From Lysobacter concretionis Ko07 = DSM 16239 (GTDB taxonomy: Bacteria; Pseudomonadota; Gammaproteobacteria; Xanthomonadales; Xanthomonadaceae), in NCBI RefSeq assembly GCF_000768345.1, contig NZ_AVPS01000007.1, forward strand, positions 1 to 64,000: DNA of 64,000 bases, in the 5' to 3' direction. Numbering within the stretch: position 1 is the first letter of the stretch; the number at the start of each line of letters is the position of its first letter. Shown one piece after another: positions 1-8,548 of this stretch. Position numbers and translations under genes: made by a program. Below the pieces are notes generated by a model that worked only from the letters and a program-made list of their open reading frames with translations, did no database searches and was not told the origin of the DNA.

Positions 1-129
1 CAACGTCAACACCCGATGCCGATCCGTCCCATCCACCCCGCCGAACTTCCTGCCGACCGTCCAACCGGGCCGCGCATTGTGCACACCTTCCGCGGCGCTG
101 GGAAGGGGTTCGGCAAAATAAGTGGGGAA

Positions 130-163
130 CCGCCTGCCTTCGCTCCTACGGGGCGTCAGGCGG
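130..163 (-). terminator. Terminator-like hairpin at the 3' end of tyrS
   Basis: A perfect 7-bp stem (CCGCCTG at 130-136, CAGGCGG at 157-163) overlaps the tyrS stop codon. On the minus strand the stem is followed by a pyrimidine-rich stretch containing TTATTTT. The loop carries GTAGGAGCGA, the head of the palindrome family found elsewhere in the window. Positions 1-129 hold nothing else recognised, and no rRNA sequence is visible there. Confidence 0.5.
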
Positions 164-1397
164 CCACCAACCGCACGCGGGCAAAGGTCCGCTTGCCGAC
201 CGCCAGCACACCTTCGAAACCCGGTGTGAACACGCGCTGGGCATCCTCCACCACTTCGCCGTCGATCCGCACCGCCCGCTCCTTGAGCTTGCGATTGGCT
301 TCCGAGTTGCTGGCGGTCAGTCCTGCCGCGGTCAGCAATGCCGCGATGCGTACGCCTTCATCGGGCACCGCCACGTCGCGCAAAGGCAATTGGGCGGTAT
401 CGCCCTGCCCGCGCACGGCGGCGTTCCAGCCGGCAACCGCCTGCTCGGCCGCTGCGGCATCGTGGAAGCGCGCGGCCAGTTCCCGCGCCAGCCGCAACTT
501 GAGGTCACGCGGGTTGAGCTGGCCGGCGGTGATCTGCTGCCGCAGCACGTCCATCTCCGCGATCGATATCTCGAAGCTCAGCAATTCGATCCAGCGCCAC
601 ATCAGCACGTCGTCGATCTTCATCGTCTTGGTGACGATGTCGATCGCGGGCTCGTCGATGCCGATGTAGTTGCCGAGCGACTTGCTCATCTTCTGCACGC
701 CGTCCAGGCCTTCCAGCAGCGGCATCGTCAACACGACCTGGGGCGACTGGCCGTGATGCTCCTGCAGGCCACGGCCCATCAGCAGGTTGAACTTCTGGTC
801 GGTGCCGCCGAGCTCGACGTCGGCCTCCAGGGCGACCGAGTCGTAGCCCTGCACCAGCGGATACAGGAACTCGTGGATCGCGATCGACTGCTGCGCCGCG
901 TAGCGCTTGGCGAAGTCGTCGCGCTCCAGCATGCGGGCGACGGTGTGCTGCCCGGCCAGGCGGATCATGTCCGCGGCGGTCATCTTGCCGAACCACTCGG
1001 AGTTGAAACGCACTTCGGTGCGCTCGCGGTCCAGCACCTTGAACACCTGGTCGGCATAGGTCTCGGCATTGGCGAGCACGTCTTCGCGGCTCAACGGCTT
1101 GCGGGTGACGTTCTTGCCGCTGGGGTCGCCGATCATTCCGGTGAAGTCGCCGATCAGGAAGATCACCTGGTGACCGAGGTCCTGGAACTGGCGCAGCTTG
1201 TTCAGCAGGACGGTGTGGCCGATGTGCAGGTCCGGTGCGGTGGGGTCGAAGCCGGCCTTGATCCGCAACGGCCTGCCCAGCTGGAGCCGGGCGATCAGTT
1301 CGTCACGCTTGAGTATCTCGTCGGCGCCCCGGCCGATCAGTTCGAGGGCGGTTTCAATGGACGGGGAAATCTTGGCAGGCACGTTGGGTGGGCTCAT
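156..1397 (-). CDS. tyrS: Tyrosyl-tRNA synthetase
   Basis: This cytoplasmic class I aminoacyl-tRNA synthetase charges tRNA-Tyr with tyrosine at the expense of ATP. The 413-residue product has the HIGH motif at residues 58-61, the tyrosine-binding region containing GGTDQ, a KMSKS loop near residue 240 and a C-terminal S4-type RNA-binding segment. KMSKS rather than KFGKT places it closer to the TyrZ-like subfamily than to E. coli TyrS. The ATG at 1397 fits the start of family homology; an in-frame ATG at 1436 would add 13 residues, and neither has a strong ribosome-binding site. It is transcribed divergently from the murein peptidase gene. The open frame runs far upstream on this strand only because it is antisense to that GC-rich gene. 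Confidence 0.96.
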   Translation of the reverse strand: MSPPNVPAKISPSIETALELIGRGADEILKRDELIARLQLGRPLRIKAGFDPTAPDLHIGHTVLLNKLRQFQDLGHQVIFLIGDFTGMIGDPSGKNVTRKPLSREDVLANAETYADQVFKVLDRERTEVRFNSEWFGKMTAADMIRLAGQHTVARMLERDDFAKRYAAQQSIAIHEFLYPLVQGYDSVALEADVELGGTDQKFNLLMGRGLQEHHGQSPQVVLTMPLLEGLDGVQKMSKSLGNYIGIDEPAIDIVTKTMKIDDVLMWRWIELLSFEISIAEMDVLRQQITAGQLNPRDLKLRLARELAARFHDAAAAEQAVAGWNAAVRGQGDTAQLPLRDVAVPDEGVRIAALLTAAGLTASNSEANRKLKERAVRIDGEVVEDAQRVFTPGFEGVLAVGKRTFARVRLVAA

Positions 1398-1562
1398 TGA
1401 TGGGCGGGGCGGTGACCGCTTCGTGATCACCGTCATGGATTGGGAATGGAGGCGCTTCGCTGCAAAAACCCTATTCAGGTCAAGGGTTTGACGCACACAG
1501 CTCACGTGCTTATCGTAACGCCGCCACGCCACCTTCACATCCTGTGCGCGGGAGACCCTTTG

Positions 1563-3002
1563 ATGACAGCACCTGATTCCGGTCCAAGCCGGCGCAAACG
1601 CCTGAAAGACCTGCGCGAAGCCGCTCTGCACCGACCGGTGCTGGCACGTCACCTCTCCGATGGATTCAATGGCCGCTGGTCCCGGCGGCAATGGGTGCAG
1701 GCGAGCCTGTTCGCCACGATCGCGCTGCTGGTCGCCGCCATCGTGCCGGGTTTTGGCGATCTGCAGGCCGGCTCCACGCACGCGCCGCGCCACTCGATGG
1801 CATTGCCGTTGCCGCCGATCACGCTGAAGCCGGCGCACGCGCATCCGGACAGCCACTGGCAACTGGTCCGCGTGCAAAGCGGGCAGACCCTGGGCGCGGT
1901 GTTCCAGCAACTCGGCATTCCGTCCAGCACGATGCACCGCATCCTCGAGCAGCCGGGTGCGAAGCCGGCGCTGACCCGCTTGAGCACCGGTGCGGAACTG
2001 GCGTTCGATCTTGTCGACGGCACGCTGCGCCGCTTCCGCTATGAGCGCGATGCCGGTCATCAGGTGGAACTGAGCCTGCGCGGCGACGCGATCGAGCAAC
2101 GGGTGATCGAGCGTCCGACCGAGCTTCGCAGCACCGTGAGCAGCGGCGAGATCAGCAGCTCGCTGTATGCCGCCGCCCGCAAGGCTGGCCTGTCGCCGTC
2201 CGCGATCGCGACGATGACCGACGAGATCTTCAAGTACGACATCGACTTCAGCGGTGCGCAGAAGGGCGACCGTTTCAGCGTGGTCTACGACCAGGTATGG
2301 CGCGAGGGCGAGCGCGTCGGCAGCGGCGAGATCCGCGCGGCCACGTTCACGACCGGTGGCAAGACCTATGCGGGCTTCCGTTTCGAACACGAGGGCAAGG
2401 TCGGCTATTACACCGCCGAAGGCCGGCCGCTGAAGAAGTCCTTCATCCGCATGCCGATTCCGTATGCGCGCGTCACCTCGGGATTCAGTGGCGCCCGCAA
2501 GCACCCGATCCTGGGCCGCACCCGCGCCCATCAAGGTGTGGATTACGGTGCGGGCTCGGGCACGCCGATCATGGCCGCGGGCGACGCGCGCGTGCAGTTC
2601 GTCGGCTGGAAGGGCGGCTACGGGCGCACCATGATTCTCGACCACGGCCGCGGCTACACCACCCTGTATGCGCACATGTCGCGCTTCGGCAAGTACACCG
2701 CCGGCCAGCGCGTCAAACAGGGCACGGTGATCGGCTATGTCGGCAGTTCCGGCCTGGCCACCGGACCGCACCTGCACTACGAGTTCCGGATCAACGGCGT
2801 GCACCGCAATCCGCTCAACGTGACGATGCCGCCGCCCGAGCCGCTGAAGGGCGCGGCGCTGGTCGCGTTCCGTGCGCAGACCGCACCGGCGCTGGCGCGT
2901 ATCCAGGAAGTCGAGAACCTGCTGAAGAACAATGCGCAGGTCGCCAAGGCTGCACCGACGACGAAGCCGGAACCATCGGCCGGCACGGACAAGCAAGCCT
3001 GA
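1563..3002 (+). CDS. M23 family murein endopeptidase with LysM/OapA-like domain
   Basis: Predicted cell-envelope zinc metallopeptidase that cleaves peptidoglycan cross-bridges. The 479-residue product has a basic N terminus, one membrane segment at about residues 45-62, a LysM/OapA-like segment at about 100-150 ([12 protein letters not shown]), and a C-terminal LytM/M23 domain with zinc-ligand motifs HQGVD near residue 320 and HLHYEF near 405. The architecture matches MepM (YebA)-like DD-endopeptidases. The start at 1563 has GGGAGA just upstream; earlier in-frame ATGs lack a ribosome-binding site. The next gene is anmK, so cell-wall turnover functions are clustered. The Ala/Pro-rich tail after about residue 430 is probably unstructured. 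Confidence 0.92.
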   Translation: MTAPDSGPSRRKRLKDLREAALHRPVLARHLSDGFNGRWSRRQWVQASLFATIALLVAAIVPGFGDLQAGSTHAPRHSMALPLPPITLKPAHAHPDSHWQLVRVQSGQTLGAVFQQLGIPSSTMHRILEQPGAKPALTRLSTGAELAFDLVDGTLRRFRYERDAGHQVELSLRGDAIEQRVIERPTELRSTVSSGEISSSLYAAARKAGLSPSAIATMTDEIFKYDIDFSGAQKGDRFSVVYDQVWREGERVGSGEIRAATFTTGGKTYAGFRFEHEGKVGYYTAEGRPLKKSFIRMPIPYARVTSGFSGARKHPILGRTRAHQGVDYGAGSGTPIMAAGDARVQFVGWKGGYGRTMILDHGRGYTTLYAHMSRFGKYTAGQRVKQGTVIGYVGSSGLATGPHLHYEFRINGVHRNPLNVTMPPPEPLKGAALVAFRAQTAPALARIQEVENLLKNNAQVAKAAPTTKPEPSAGTDKQA

Positions 3003-3109
3003 CGTCGAGTGGAACTCCTTCGAGCGGAACTCCCATGACATCCAACAACGCGGGCCCGGCGGAGCAGCATCCGACCGGGCCCGCTGGTTTATCGCTCCGG
3101 CCCGCTGTC

Positions 3110-4240
3110 ATGGACGGCGAACTGTTCATCGGCCTGATCTCCGGCACCAGCGCCGACGGCATCGACGCGGCGCTGGTGCGCTTTGATGGCGAGCACGACT
3201 GCCGCCTGCTGCTGGGCCGCACCTACCCCTGGGATCCGGCGCTGCGCGCACGCCTGATCGAACTGGGGCAGGGCGCGGCGGCGCAGTCGATCGAGGAGCT
3301 CGGCACGCTGGACGTGCGGATCGCCGAGGCCTTCGCCACCGCCGCCCTGCAGCTGATCGAAGAGGCCGGCGTGGGCGCGCCGCAGGTGCGTGCGATCGGC
3401 TCGCACGGCCAGACCGTACGCCATCGGCCGCAGGGCGCGGACTTCGATGGCCGCCATCCGTTCACCTGGCAACTGGGCGATGGCAACCTGATCGCCGAAC
3501 GCACCGGCATCGCAACCGTGGCCGATTTCCGCCGCCGCGACATGGCGGCCGGCGGCCAGGGCGCGCCGCTGCTGCCGGCCCTGCATGCGGCGATGCTGCG
3601 CTCGGAATACGAAGACCGCGCGGTCCTCAACCTGGGCGGCATCGCCAATTTCACCCTGCTGCCGGCCGGTGCCGGCAACCGGGTGCGCGGCTTCGACACC
3701 GGCCCGGCGAATGCGCTGATGGATGCGTGGTGCGAACGCATGCTGGGCCAGCCCTACGACGCCGACGGTGCGTTCGCGGCCCGCGGCCGGGTCGATGCGC
3801 CCCTGCTCGCGCGGCTGCGGTCGGATCCGTGGTTCGCGTTGCCGCCGCCCAAGAGCACCGGCCGCGAGCAGTTCCACCTGCCCTGGTTGCAGGAGCGGCT
3901 GGACGGCACGGAGCGGCCGGAGGATGTGCAGGCCACGTTGATGGAGCTGACCGCGACCACCGTCGCCGACGCGTTGCTGGCGCTGCAGCCTGCGACCCGG
4001 CGCGTGCTGATCTGCGGCGGCGGCGTGCACAACGCGCGGTTGCTGCAACGAATTGGCGCGCACCTGCCCGGCATGGCGATCGAGTCCACCGCGGCCCACG
4101 GCATGGATCCCGATTTTGTCGAGGCGATCGGGTTTGCCTGGCTGGCGCGGCAGACCCTGGCCGGATTGCCCGGCAACCTGCCCGGTGTCACCGGTGCCCG
4201 CGGCCCGCGGGTGTTGGGTGTGGTCTATCCGGCGGGCTGA
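3110..4240 (+). CDS. anmK: Anhydro-N-acetylmuramic acid kinase
   Basis: AnmK phosphorylates and hydrates 1,6-anhydro-MurNAc to MurNAc-6-phosphate, a cytoplasmic step of peptidoglycan recycling. The 376-residue protein starts with the family signature [14 protein letters not shown] (more usually GTSLDG), and has the conserved [14 protein letters not shown] and FDTGPAN motifs of the ASKHA fold and a C-terminal [10 protein letters not shown] segment. The length matches the family. An in-frame ATG at 3035 would add 25 residues without homology. It lies about 100 bp after the M23 peptidase gene on the same strand. The AmpG-like permease gene that would import the substrate is close by on the other strand. 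Confidence 0.95.
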   Translation: MDGELFIGLISGTSADGIDAALVRFDGEHDCRLLLGRTYPWDPALRARLIELGQGAAAQSIEELGTLDVRIAEAFATAALQLIEEAGVGAPQVRAIGSHGQTVRHRPQGADFDGRHPFTWQLGDGNLIAERTGIATVADFRRRDMAAGGQGAPLLPALHAAMLRSEYEDRAVLNLGGIANFTLLPAGAGNRVRGFDTGPANALMDAWCERMLGQPYDADGAFAARGRVDAPLLARLRSDPWFALPPPKSTGREQFHLPWLQERLDGTERPEDVQATLMELTATTVADALLALQPATRRVLICGGGVHNARLLQRIGAHLPGMAIESTAAHGMDPDFVEAIGFAWLARQTLAGLPGNLPGVTGARGPRVLGVVYPAG

Positions 4241-4298
4241 GCGGCTTTACGGCGATTTCGACGGTGCTTCTTCAACCGGAGCCTCGACCCGCTGAATG

Positions 4299-4619
4299 TC
4301 AGTAATGCCGATCCGCAGAAGGCGCGTCATCCGTTCGCCCGGCACCCTCCGCGGTGGCGCCGGCATCCGGTGTACCCACCCGACCGATCAACGAAAACCC
4401 GGGATCGTTGTCGATCTGTTCCAGCGCCGCGATGGCCTCCTGCAAGGCGACCGCGTCGGTATCGTCCAAACGCGCGGCGACTTCCACTTCACACGCGAAC
4501 AAGCCGTGCTCCAGCAGGTGCATTATCGCCTCCTGCTGGCTCCAGCCCTTCGCGCCCGCCAGTCGGCGTATGCGCTCAAGCAGCACGGCATCCATGTCCA
4601 GCAATACGGTCTCGTTCAT
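4299..4619 (-). CDS. Conserved small protein of unknown function, coupled to ampG
   Basis: A 106-residue acidic protein with no recognised domain. Residues 1-75 are predicted helical (MNETVLLDMDAVLLERIRRL, then a Glu/Ala-rich helix), while the last 30 residues are low-complexity. The early part loosely resembles a ribbon-helix-helix or antitoxin-like helix, but no signature supports this. Its ATG overlaps the ampG stop codon by 4 bp (ATGA at 4616-4619), so it is the last gene of the xth-ampG operon and is probably translated by re-initiation. It ends shortly before the convergent end of anmK. Confidence 0.7.
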   Translation of the reverse strand: MNETVLLDMDAVLLERIRRLAGAKGWSQQEAIMHLLEHGLFACEVEVAARLDDTDAVALQEAIAALEQIDNDPGFSLIGRVGTPDAGATAEGAGRTDDAPSADRHY

Positions 4620-5926
4620 GATTCTCCCTCCGTGTGCGAGGCCCCCACATCATCGCCCAGATGGACGCGCGGACGCAGCCACAGGAACAGCGCCACCGCC
4701 GGGATGACCAGCACCGTGGTGAGCAGGAAATACGGCGCGTAGCCTACCGCCTCGACAATGCGGCCGGAATAGAACCCCAGCACCTTGCCCGGCAGGGTGA
4801 TGAGGGATGAAAACAGCGCGTACTGGGTCGCGGTGTAGCGCTGGTTGACCAGTGCCGACAGGTAGGCGACCGCCGCCGTGCCCAGGAAGCCCTGCGCGAG
4901 GTTCTCGCCCGAGATCACCAGGGTCAGCATGCCGACATCGCCGTTGGCGCCGATCAGCAGCAGGTACAGCAGGTTGCTCACCGCGCCCAGCACGATCGCG
5001 ACCAGCAGCGTCCAGGCGACCCCCCAGCGCGCGACGGCCAGGCCACCGACAAACGCGCCGCCGATGCCGACCCAGATCCCGTAGACCTTGGACACCGCGG
5101 CGATCTCGGTCTTGCTGAAGCCCTGGTCGAGGTAGAACGGCCCGATGATGCCGCCCACCAGGGCCTGGTCGGAAATCTTGAACAGCAGGATGAAGGCCAG
5201 GACCGTCAGGCCCACGCGGCCACCGAAGCGGCGGAAGAAATCGGCGAACGGCTCGACCACGCCTTCGCGCATCGCCATCGCCCAGTTCTGCGCACGCAGG
5301 CGGATCACGGCCGGCTCACGCGCCAGCAGGTTGGCCACGATCGGGATCAGCATCACCGCTGCCATCGCCCGGTACACCTCCGGCCATGCGGCGTGGTCGG
5401 CCAGCACCAGCGCGAGCGCGCCGGTCACGATCAGCGCGATCCGGTAACCCAGCGAATAGGTCGCCACCAGCGCGCCCTGCGCGGAGGCGGGCGCGATCTC
5501 GATCCGGTAGGCATCGACCGCGATGTCCAGCGTGGCGCCGGCCAGCGCGACCATCACGGTCAGGCCGACGAACAGCCCGAGCCGGTCCGGGCTGACGCCG
5601 GCCATCGCGATCAGGCCGCCCATCACCAGCAGCTGGGTCAGCAGCAGCCAGCCGCGACGCTGGCCGAGCCGGCCGAACAACGGCAGGCGCCAGCGGTCCA
5701 CCAGCGGCGCCCACAGGAACTTGAACGAGTACGCCATACCGGCACTGGCGATCATGGTGATGTCGGACAGTTCCAGGCCGTCCTCGCGCAGCCAGTACGC
5801 GAGGGTGCCGGCGACCAGCAGGAACGGCAGGCCGGAGGCGAAGCCGAAGAAGAACATCGTCCAGGCCGAAGGCTCGGCGAACGCTTTCCAGGCCGAGGGC
5901 TTGCGCGGCGCGACCGCGGTGCTCAT
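4616..5926 (-). CDS. ampG: AmpG-like muropeptide permease (MFS)
   Basis: Integral inner-membrane transporter of the major facilitator superfamily. The 436-residue product has about 12-14 hydrophobic segments and begins with the AmpG-typical FFFGFASGLPFLLV, followed by LAYWLREDGLEL and FKFLWAPLVDRW. AmpG imports GlcNAc-anhydroMurNAc peptides for cell-wall recycling, which fits anmK and the M23 peptidase nearby. The gene is in a tight operon: its ATG overlaps the xth stop by 4 bp (5923-5926) and its own stop overlaps the next ATG by 4 bp. The general fold is certain; the exact substrate is inferred from the family and neighbours. Confidence 0.88.
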   Translation of the reverse strand: MSTAVAPRKPSAWKAFAEPSAWTMFFFGFASGLPFLLVAGTLAYWLREDGLELSDITMIASAGMAYSFKFLWAPLVDRWRLPLFGRLGQRRGWLLLTQLLVMGGLIAMAGVSPDRLGLFVGLTVMVALAGATLDIAVDAYRIEIAPASAQGALVATYSLGYRIALIVTGALALVLADHAAWPEVYRAMAAVMLIPIVANLLAREPAVIRLRAQNWAMAMREGVVEPFADFFRRFGGRVGLTVLAFILLFKISDQALVGGIIGPFYLDQGFSKTEIAAVSKVYGIWVGIGGAFVGGLAVARWGVAWTLLVAIVLGAVSNLLYLLLIGANGDVGMLTLVISGENLAQGFLGTAAVAYLSALVNQRYTATQYALFSSLITLPGKVLGFYSGRIVEAVGYAPYFLLTTVLVIPAVALFLWLRPRVHLGDDVGASHTEGES

Positions 5927-6735
5927 CCGGCCGGGCTTTCCGCGTAGTCGACGGTAAACGGCGCATGGTCGGAAAACCGCGGCTCACGCGCGATCGAACA
6001 ACTCCGCACCCGCCTGGCCAGCGCCGGGGTCAGCAGCTGGTAATCGATCCGCCACCCCACGTTGTTGGCATACGCCGCGCCGCGGTTGCTCCACCACGTG
6101 TAGTCCTCGCCGTCGGCATGCAGCGCGCGGTAGGCATCGACCCAGCCATGACCGTCGTCGCGCCCTTCGCCGCACAGGCCGTTGAGCCAGTCGCGCTCGG
6201 GCGGCAGGCAACCGGAATTCTTCTGGTTGGATTTCCAGTTGCGGATGTCCATTGCGGTGCGCACGATGTTCCAGTCGCCGCACAGCACATAGTCGCGGCC
6301 GCTGGCCAGCCACTCGTCCAGGTGCGGCTTGAGCCAGTCCATCACCTCGAACTTGAAACCCTGGCGCAGTTCGCCCGACGAGCCGGACGGGATGTAGAAC
6401 GAGACCACGCTGAGATTGCCGAAGCGCGCCTCGATGTAGCGGCCTTCCTCATCGAACGGCGCCCAGCCCAGCGCGGTGCGGACCTCATCGGGTTCGCGGC
6501 GGCTGTAGATCGCCACGCCGCTGTAACCCTTCTTGGTGGTCGCATCGCGGAAGAACGCGCGGTAGCCGTCTGGAAGGAAGGCGGGATCCAGCCCGTCCGG
6601 GCCGCTGAGCTGATGCTCCTGGGCCTTGGTTTCCTGCACGCACAGCAGGTCGGCGTCCTGCTCGCGGAACCAGTCGAAAAACCCTTTTTTGGCCGCCGAT
6701 CGCAGGCCATTGGCGTTGAAGCTGATGATGCGCAT
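5923..6735 (-). CDS. xth: Exodeoxyribonuclease III / AP endonuclease
   Basis: A Mg-dependent exonuclease III (EEP fold) that cleaves abasic sites and trims 3' ends in base-excision repair. The 270-residue protein shows the catalytic series in order: NANGLR at the start, QETK (metal-binding Glu), GDWNI (Asp/Asn pair) and the C-terminal SDH with its catalytic His. The start at 6735 (MRIISFNANG) matches the family; upstream codons in frame show no homology. It is the first gene of an operon with the AmpG-like permease and a small protein, and is divergent from pyrE. Confidence 0.95.
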   Translation of the reverse strand: MRIISFNANGLRSAAKKGFFDWFREQDADLLCVQETKAQEHQLSGPDGLDPAFLPDGYRAFFRDATTKKGYSGVAIYSRREPDEVRTALGWAPFDEEGRYIEARFGNLSVVSFYIPSGSSGELRQGFKFEVMDWLKPHLDEWLASGRDYVLCGDWNIVRTAMDIRNWKSNQKNSGCLPPERDWLNGLCGEGRDDGHGWVDAYRALHADGEDYTWWSNRGAAYANNVGWRIDYQLLTPALARRVRSCSIAREPRFSDHAPFTVDYAESPAG

Positions 6736-6875
6736 GGCGTACCGGAAAGATGGACGAAACGGGCGCGGGCCCAGCGCCGCAGGATAGCGTAGCGATCGCC
6801 GCGCGACCGGGCGCTGTGCCACACCCCGGCATCGCCTCGTTATCATCGGCCCCTGTTTCCGGCCTCCGGTGCCCC

Positions 6876-7553
6876 ATGCACGACCACCGCTCCCGTTTCC
6901 TGCAGCTCGCGTTGCGCGCCCAGGCGCTGCGCTTCGGCGAATTCACCCTGAAATCCGGCCGCACCAGTCCGTACTTCTTCAACGCCGGGCGGTTCGACTC
7001 CGGTGTCGCGCTGGCCGGACTGGCGGGCTGCTACGCCGATGCGATCGAGGCAGCGGCGACGGCCGGGGTGATCGGTGAGTTCGACCTGCTGTTCGGGCCG
7101 GCCTACAAGGGCATCCCGCTGGCGACCGCGCTGGCCTGCGAGTACGCGCGCCGCGGACGCGACCTGCCGGTGGCCTTCAACCGCAAGGAGGCCAAGGCGC
7201 ACGGCGAAGGCGGCAGCCTGATCGGTGCCCCGCTGGACGGTCGACGGGTGCTGATCGTCGACGACGTGATCACCGCCGGCACCGCGATCCGCGAAGCGTT
7301 GGGGATCATCGATCAGGCCGGCGGCAGCGTTGCAGGCATCGTGATCGCACTGGACCGGCAGGAAGCCGTCGACCCTTCCCGAAGCCGACGTTCGGCGGCA
7401 CAAACTGTCGCAATCGAGTACGGACTTCCGGTGGTCGCGGTCGCCAGCCTGGCCGACCTGCTGGTGCTGGCCGGCGACTCCAGCGACCTGGCGGGCCAGC
7501 ACGAGCGCCTGCTTGCCTATCGCGCCGAATACGGCAGCAGCCCGGACGCCTGA
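6876..7553 (+). CDS. pyrE: Orotate phosphoribosyltransferase
   Basis: PyrE transfers phosphoribose from PRPP to orotate to make OMP in de novo pyrimidine synthesis. The 225-residue cytoplasmic enzyme has FTLKSGRTSPYFFN at the N terminus, the AYKGIPLA segment, the FNRKEAKAHGEGG flexible loop, and the PRPP-binding motif VLIVDDVITAGTA at about residues 125-137. The ATG at 6876 aligns with the family start. Head-to-head with xth, the two genes are separated by 140 bp that must hold both promoters. Confidence 0.97.
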   Translation: MHDHRSRFLQLALRAQALRFGEFTLKSGRTSPYFFNAGRFDSGVALAGLAGCYADAIEAAATAGVIGEFDLLFGPAYKGIPLATALACEYARRGRDLPVAFNRKEAKAHGEGGSLIGAPLDGRRVLIVDDVITAGTAIREALGIIDQAGGSVAGIVIALDRQEAVDPSRSRRSAAQTVAIEYGLPVVAVASLADLLVLAGDSSDLAGQHERLLAYRAEYGSSPDA

Positions 7554-7625
7554 ACGTATCGCAGCAGGTTTGGCCCGGGTCTTGCTTGATATGGTCTGTT
7601 GACCGTTATGGGTAACCGGCTCGCC

Positions 7626-8318
7626 ATGAATACCGTCTCATCCCGCACACGTCCTGCCCTGCTCGCCACCGGCGCGCTGGCCGTCGGCCTGCTTCTGGCG
7701 GCCATGCCCGCGATGGCGCAGAAGGCGCAACGGGCGCAACCCAACGCCACCGGGAAGAAGATCTATTGCTGGGAAGTCGATGGCAGCAAGGTCTGCGGCG
7801 ATGCACTGCCGGCCAGCGCGGTCGACAACCCGCGCACCGAATTCAGCCCCAGCGGCATGGCGATCAAGCATCTGGAGCGCGCCCCCACCGAGGCCGAGCG
7901 CGCGATCGCCGAGCTGGAGGCCGAGCGCGCGAAGGAAGCGGCCTGGACGGCGGCCGAACGGGCCCGGCGCGAGCAGGCGATGGTGGTCTCGTTCGCCAGC
8001 GAAGCCGACCTGCAGCGGAACTTCGAGAACCGGATCGGGCTGATCGACTCCAGCATCAAGACCTCCCGGCTCGGCATCGACGGAACCCGGCGCAGCCTGC
8101 TGAACCTGCTGCAGCGCGCCAGCGAAACCGAGCTGGAGGGCAAGCCGGTGGCGAAGTCGCTGGCCGACAAGATCAGCGCCCAGCACGATGCGTTGCGACG
8201 CCACCAGATGCTGCTGGAACGGCAACTACAGGAGCGCGGCACGATCGACCAGGAACTCGCCTCGGCCCTGGAGCGCTATCGCGAGCTGAAGGTGCCGGCG
8301 GGCGCCGGCCGCAGCTGA
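7626..8318 (+). CDS. Secreted coiled-coil protein of unknown function, DUF4124-like N terminus
   Basis: A 230-residue protein with a signal peptide (hydrophobic segment about residues 12-31 ending AMPAMAQ), so probably periplasmic. A short Cys-containing segment (IYCWEVDG, then KVCGDALP) is reminiscent of DUF4124-type envelope proteins. The rest is highly charged and helical (Ala/Glu/Arg-rich, about residues 80-225), consistent with a coiled coil. No enzymatic motif is visible. Starts at 7599 (TTG) and 7608 are also in frame; 7626 gives the best signal peptide. It follows pyrE by 72 bp on the same strand. Confidence 0.75.
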   Translation: MNTVSSRTRPALLATGALAVGLLLAAMPAMAQKAQRAQPNATGKKIYCWEVDGSKVCGDALPASAVDNPRTEFSPSGMAIKHLERAPTEAERAIAELEAERAKEAAWTAAERARREQAMVVSFASEADLQRNFENRIGLIDSSIKTSRLGIDGTRRSLLNLLQRASETELEGKPVAKSLADKISAQHDALRRHQMLLERQLQERGTIDQELASALERYRELKVPAGAGRS

Positions 8319-8548
8319 AGCGCAGCGGGTTCCCCGGGCCTTGCTTGCCAGGGTCTGGAGTCACGGGGTCTTGATGTTGTGATCCCCCGGCCCGCGCGCG
8401 TGCCGCGCGGGCATTCACGTGCCGCGTGGGCATTCGATCGGGCCCGAGTCGGCGGCCCGCTCGACCTCGCCCCGCTTTCGCGGGGAACGACGGTCGCCGT
8501 GCCCCGGCGGGGCGAAGTGGTCCCGAGTTCCGTGGTGTCCCGGGCTCC
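8319..8548. other. Convergent intergenic region with hairpins and a 19-bp tandem repeat
   Basis: No gene is seen between the convergent ends of the secreted coiled-coil gene and algC. It contains a 17-bp sequence duplicated with 19-bp spacing (GTGCCGCG[C/T]GGGCATTC at 8400-8416 and 8419-8435). A hairpin CCCCGC/GCGGGG at 8470-8485 resembles the GTCATCCCCGC repeat family also seen near 19.3 kb. The hairpins could terminate transcription from either side. Confidence 0.45.

Noticed and set aside
1-129. Possible rRNA operon next to tyrS, as I recall for some xanthomonads
   Set aside because: No 16S sequence or recognisable rRNA promoter elements are present before the window edge.
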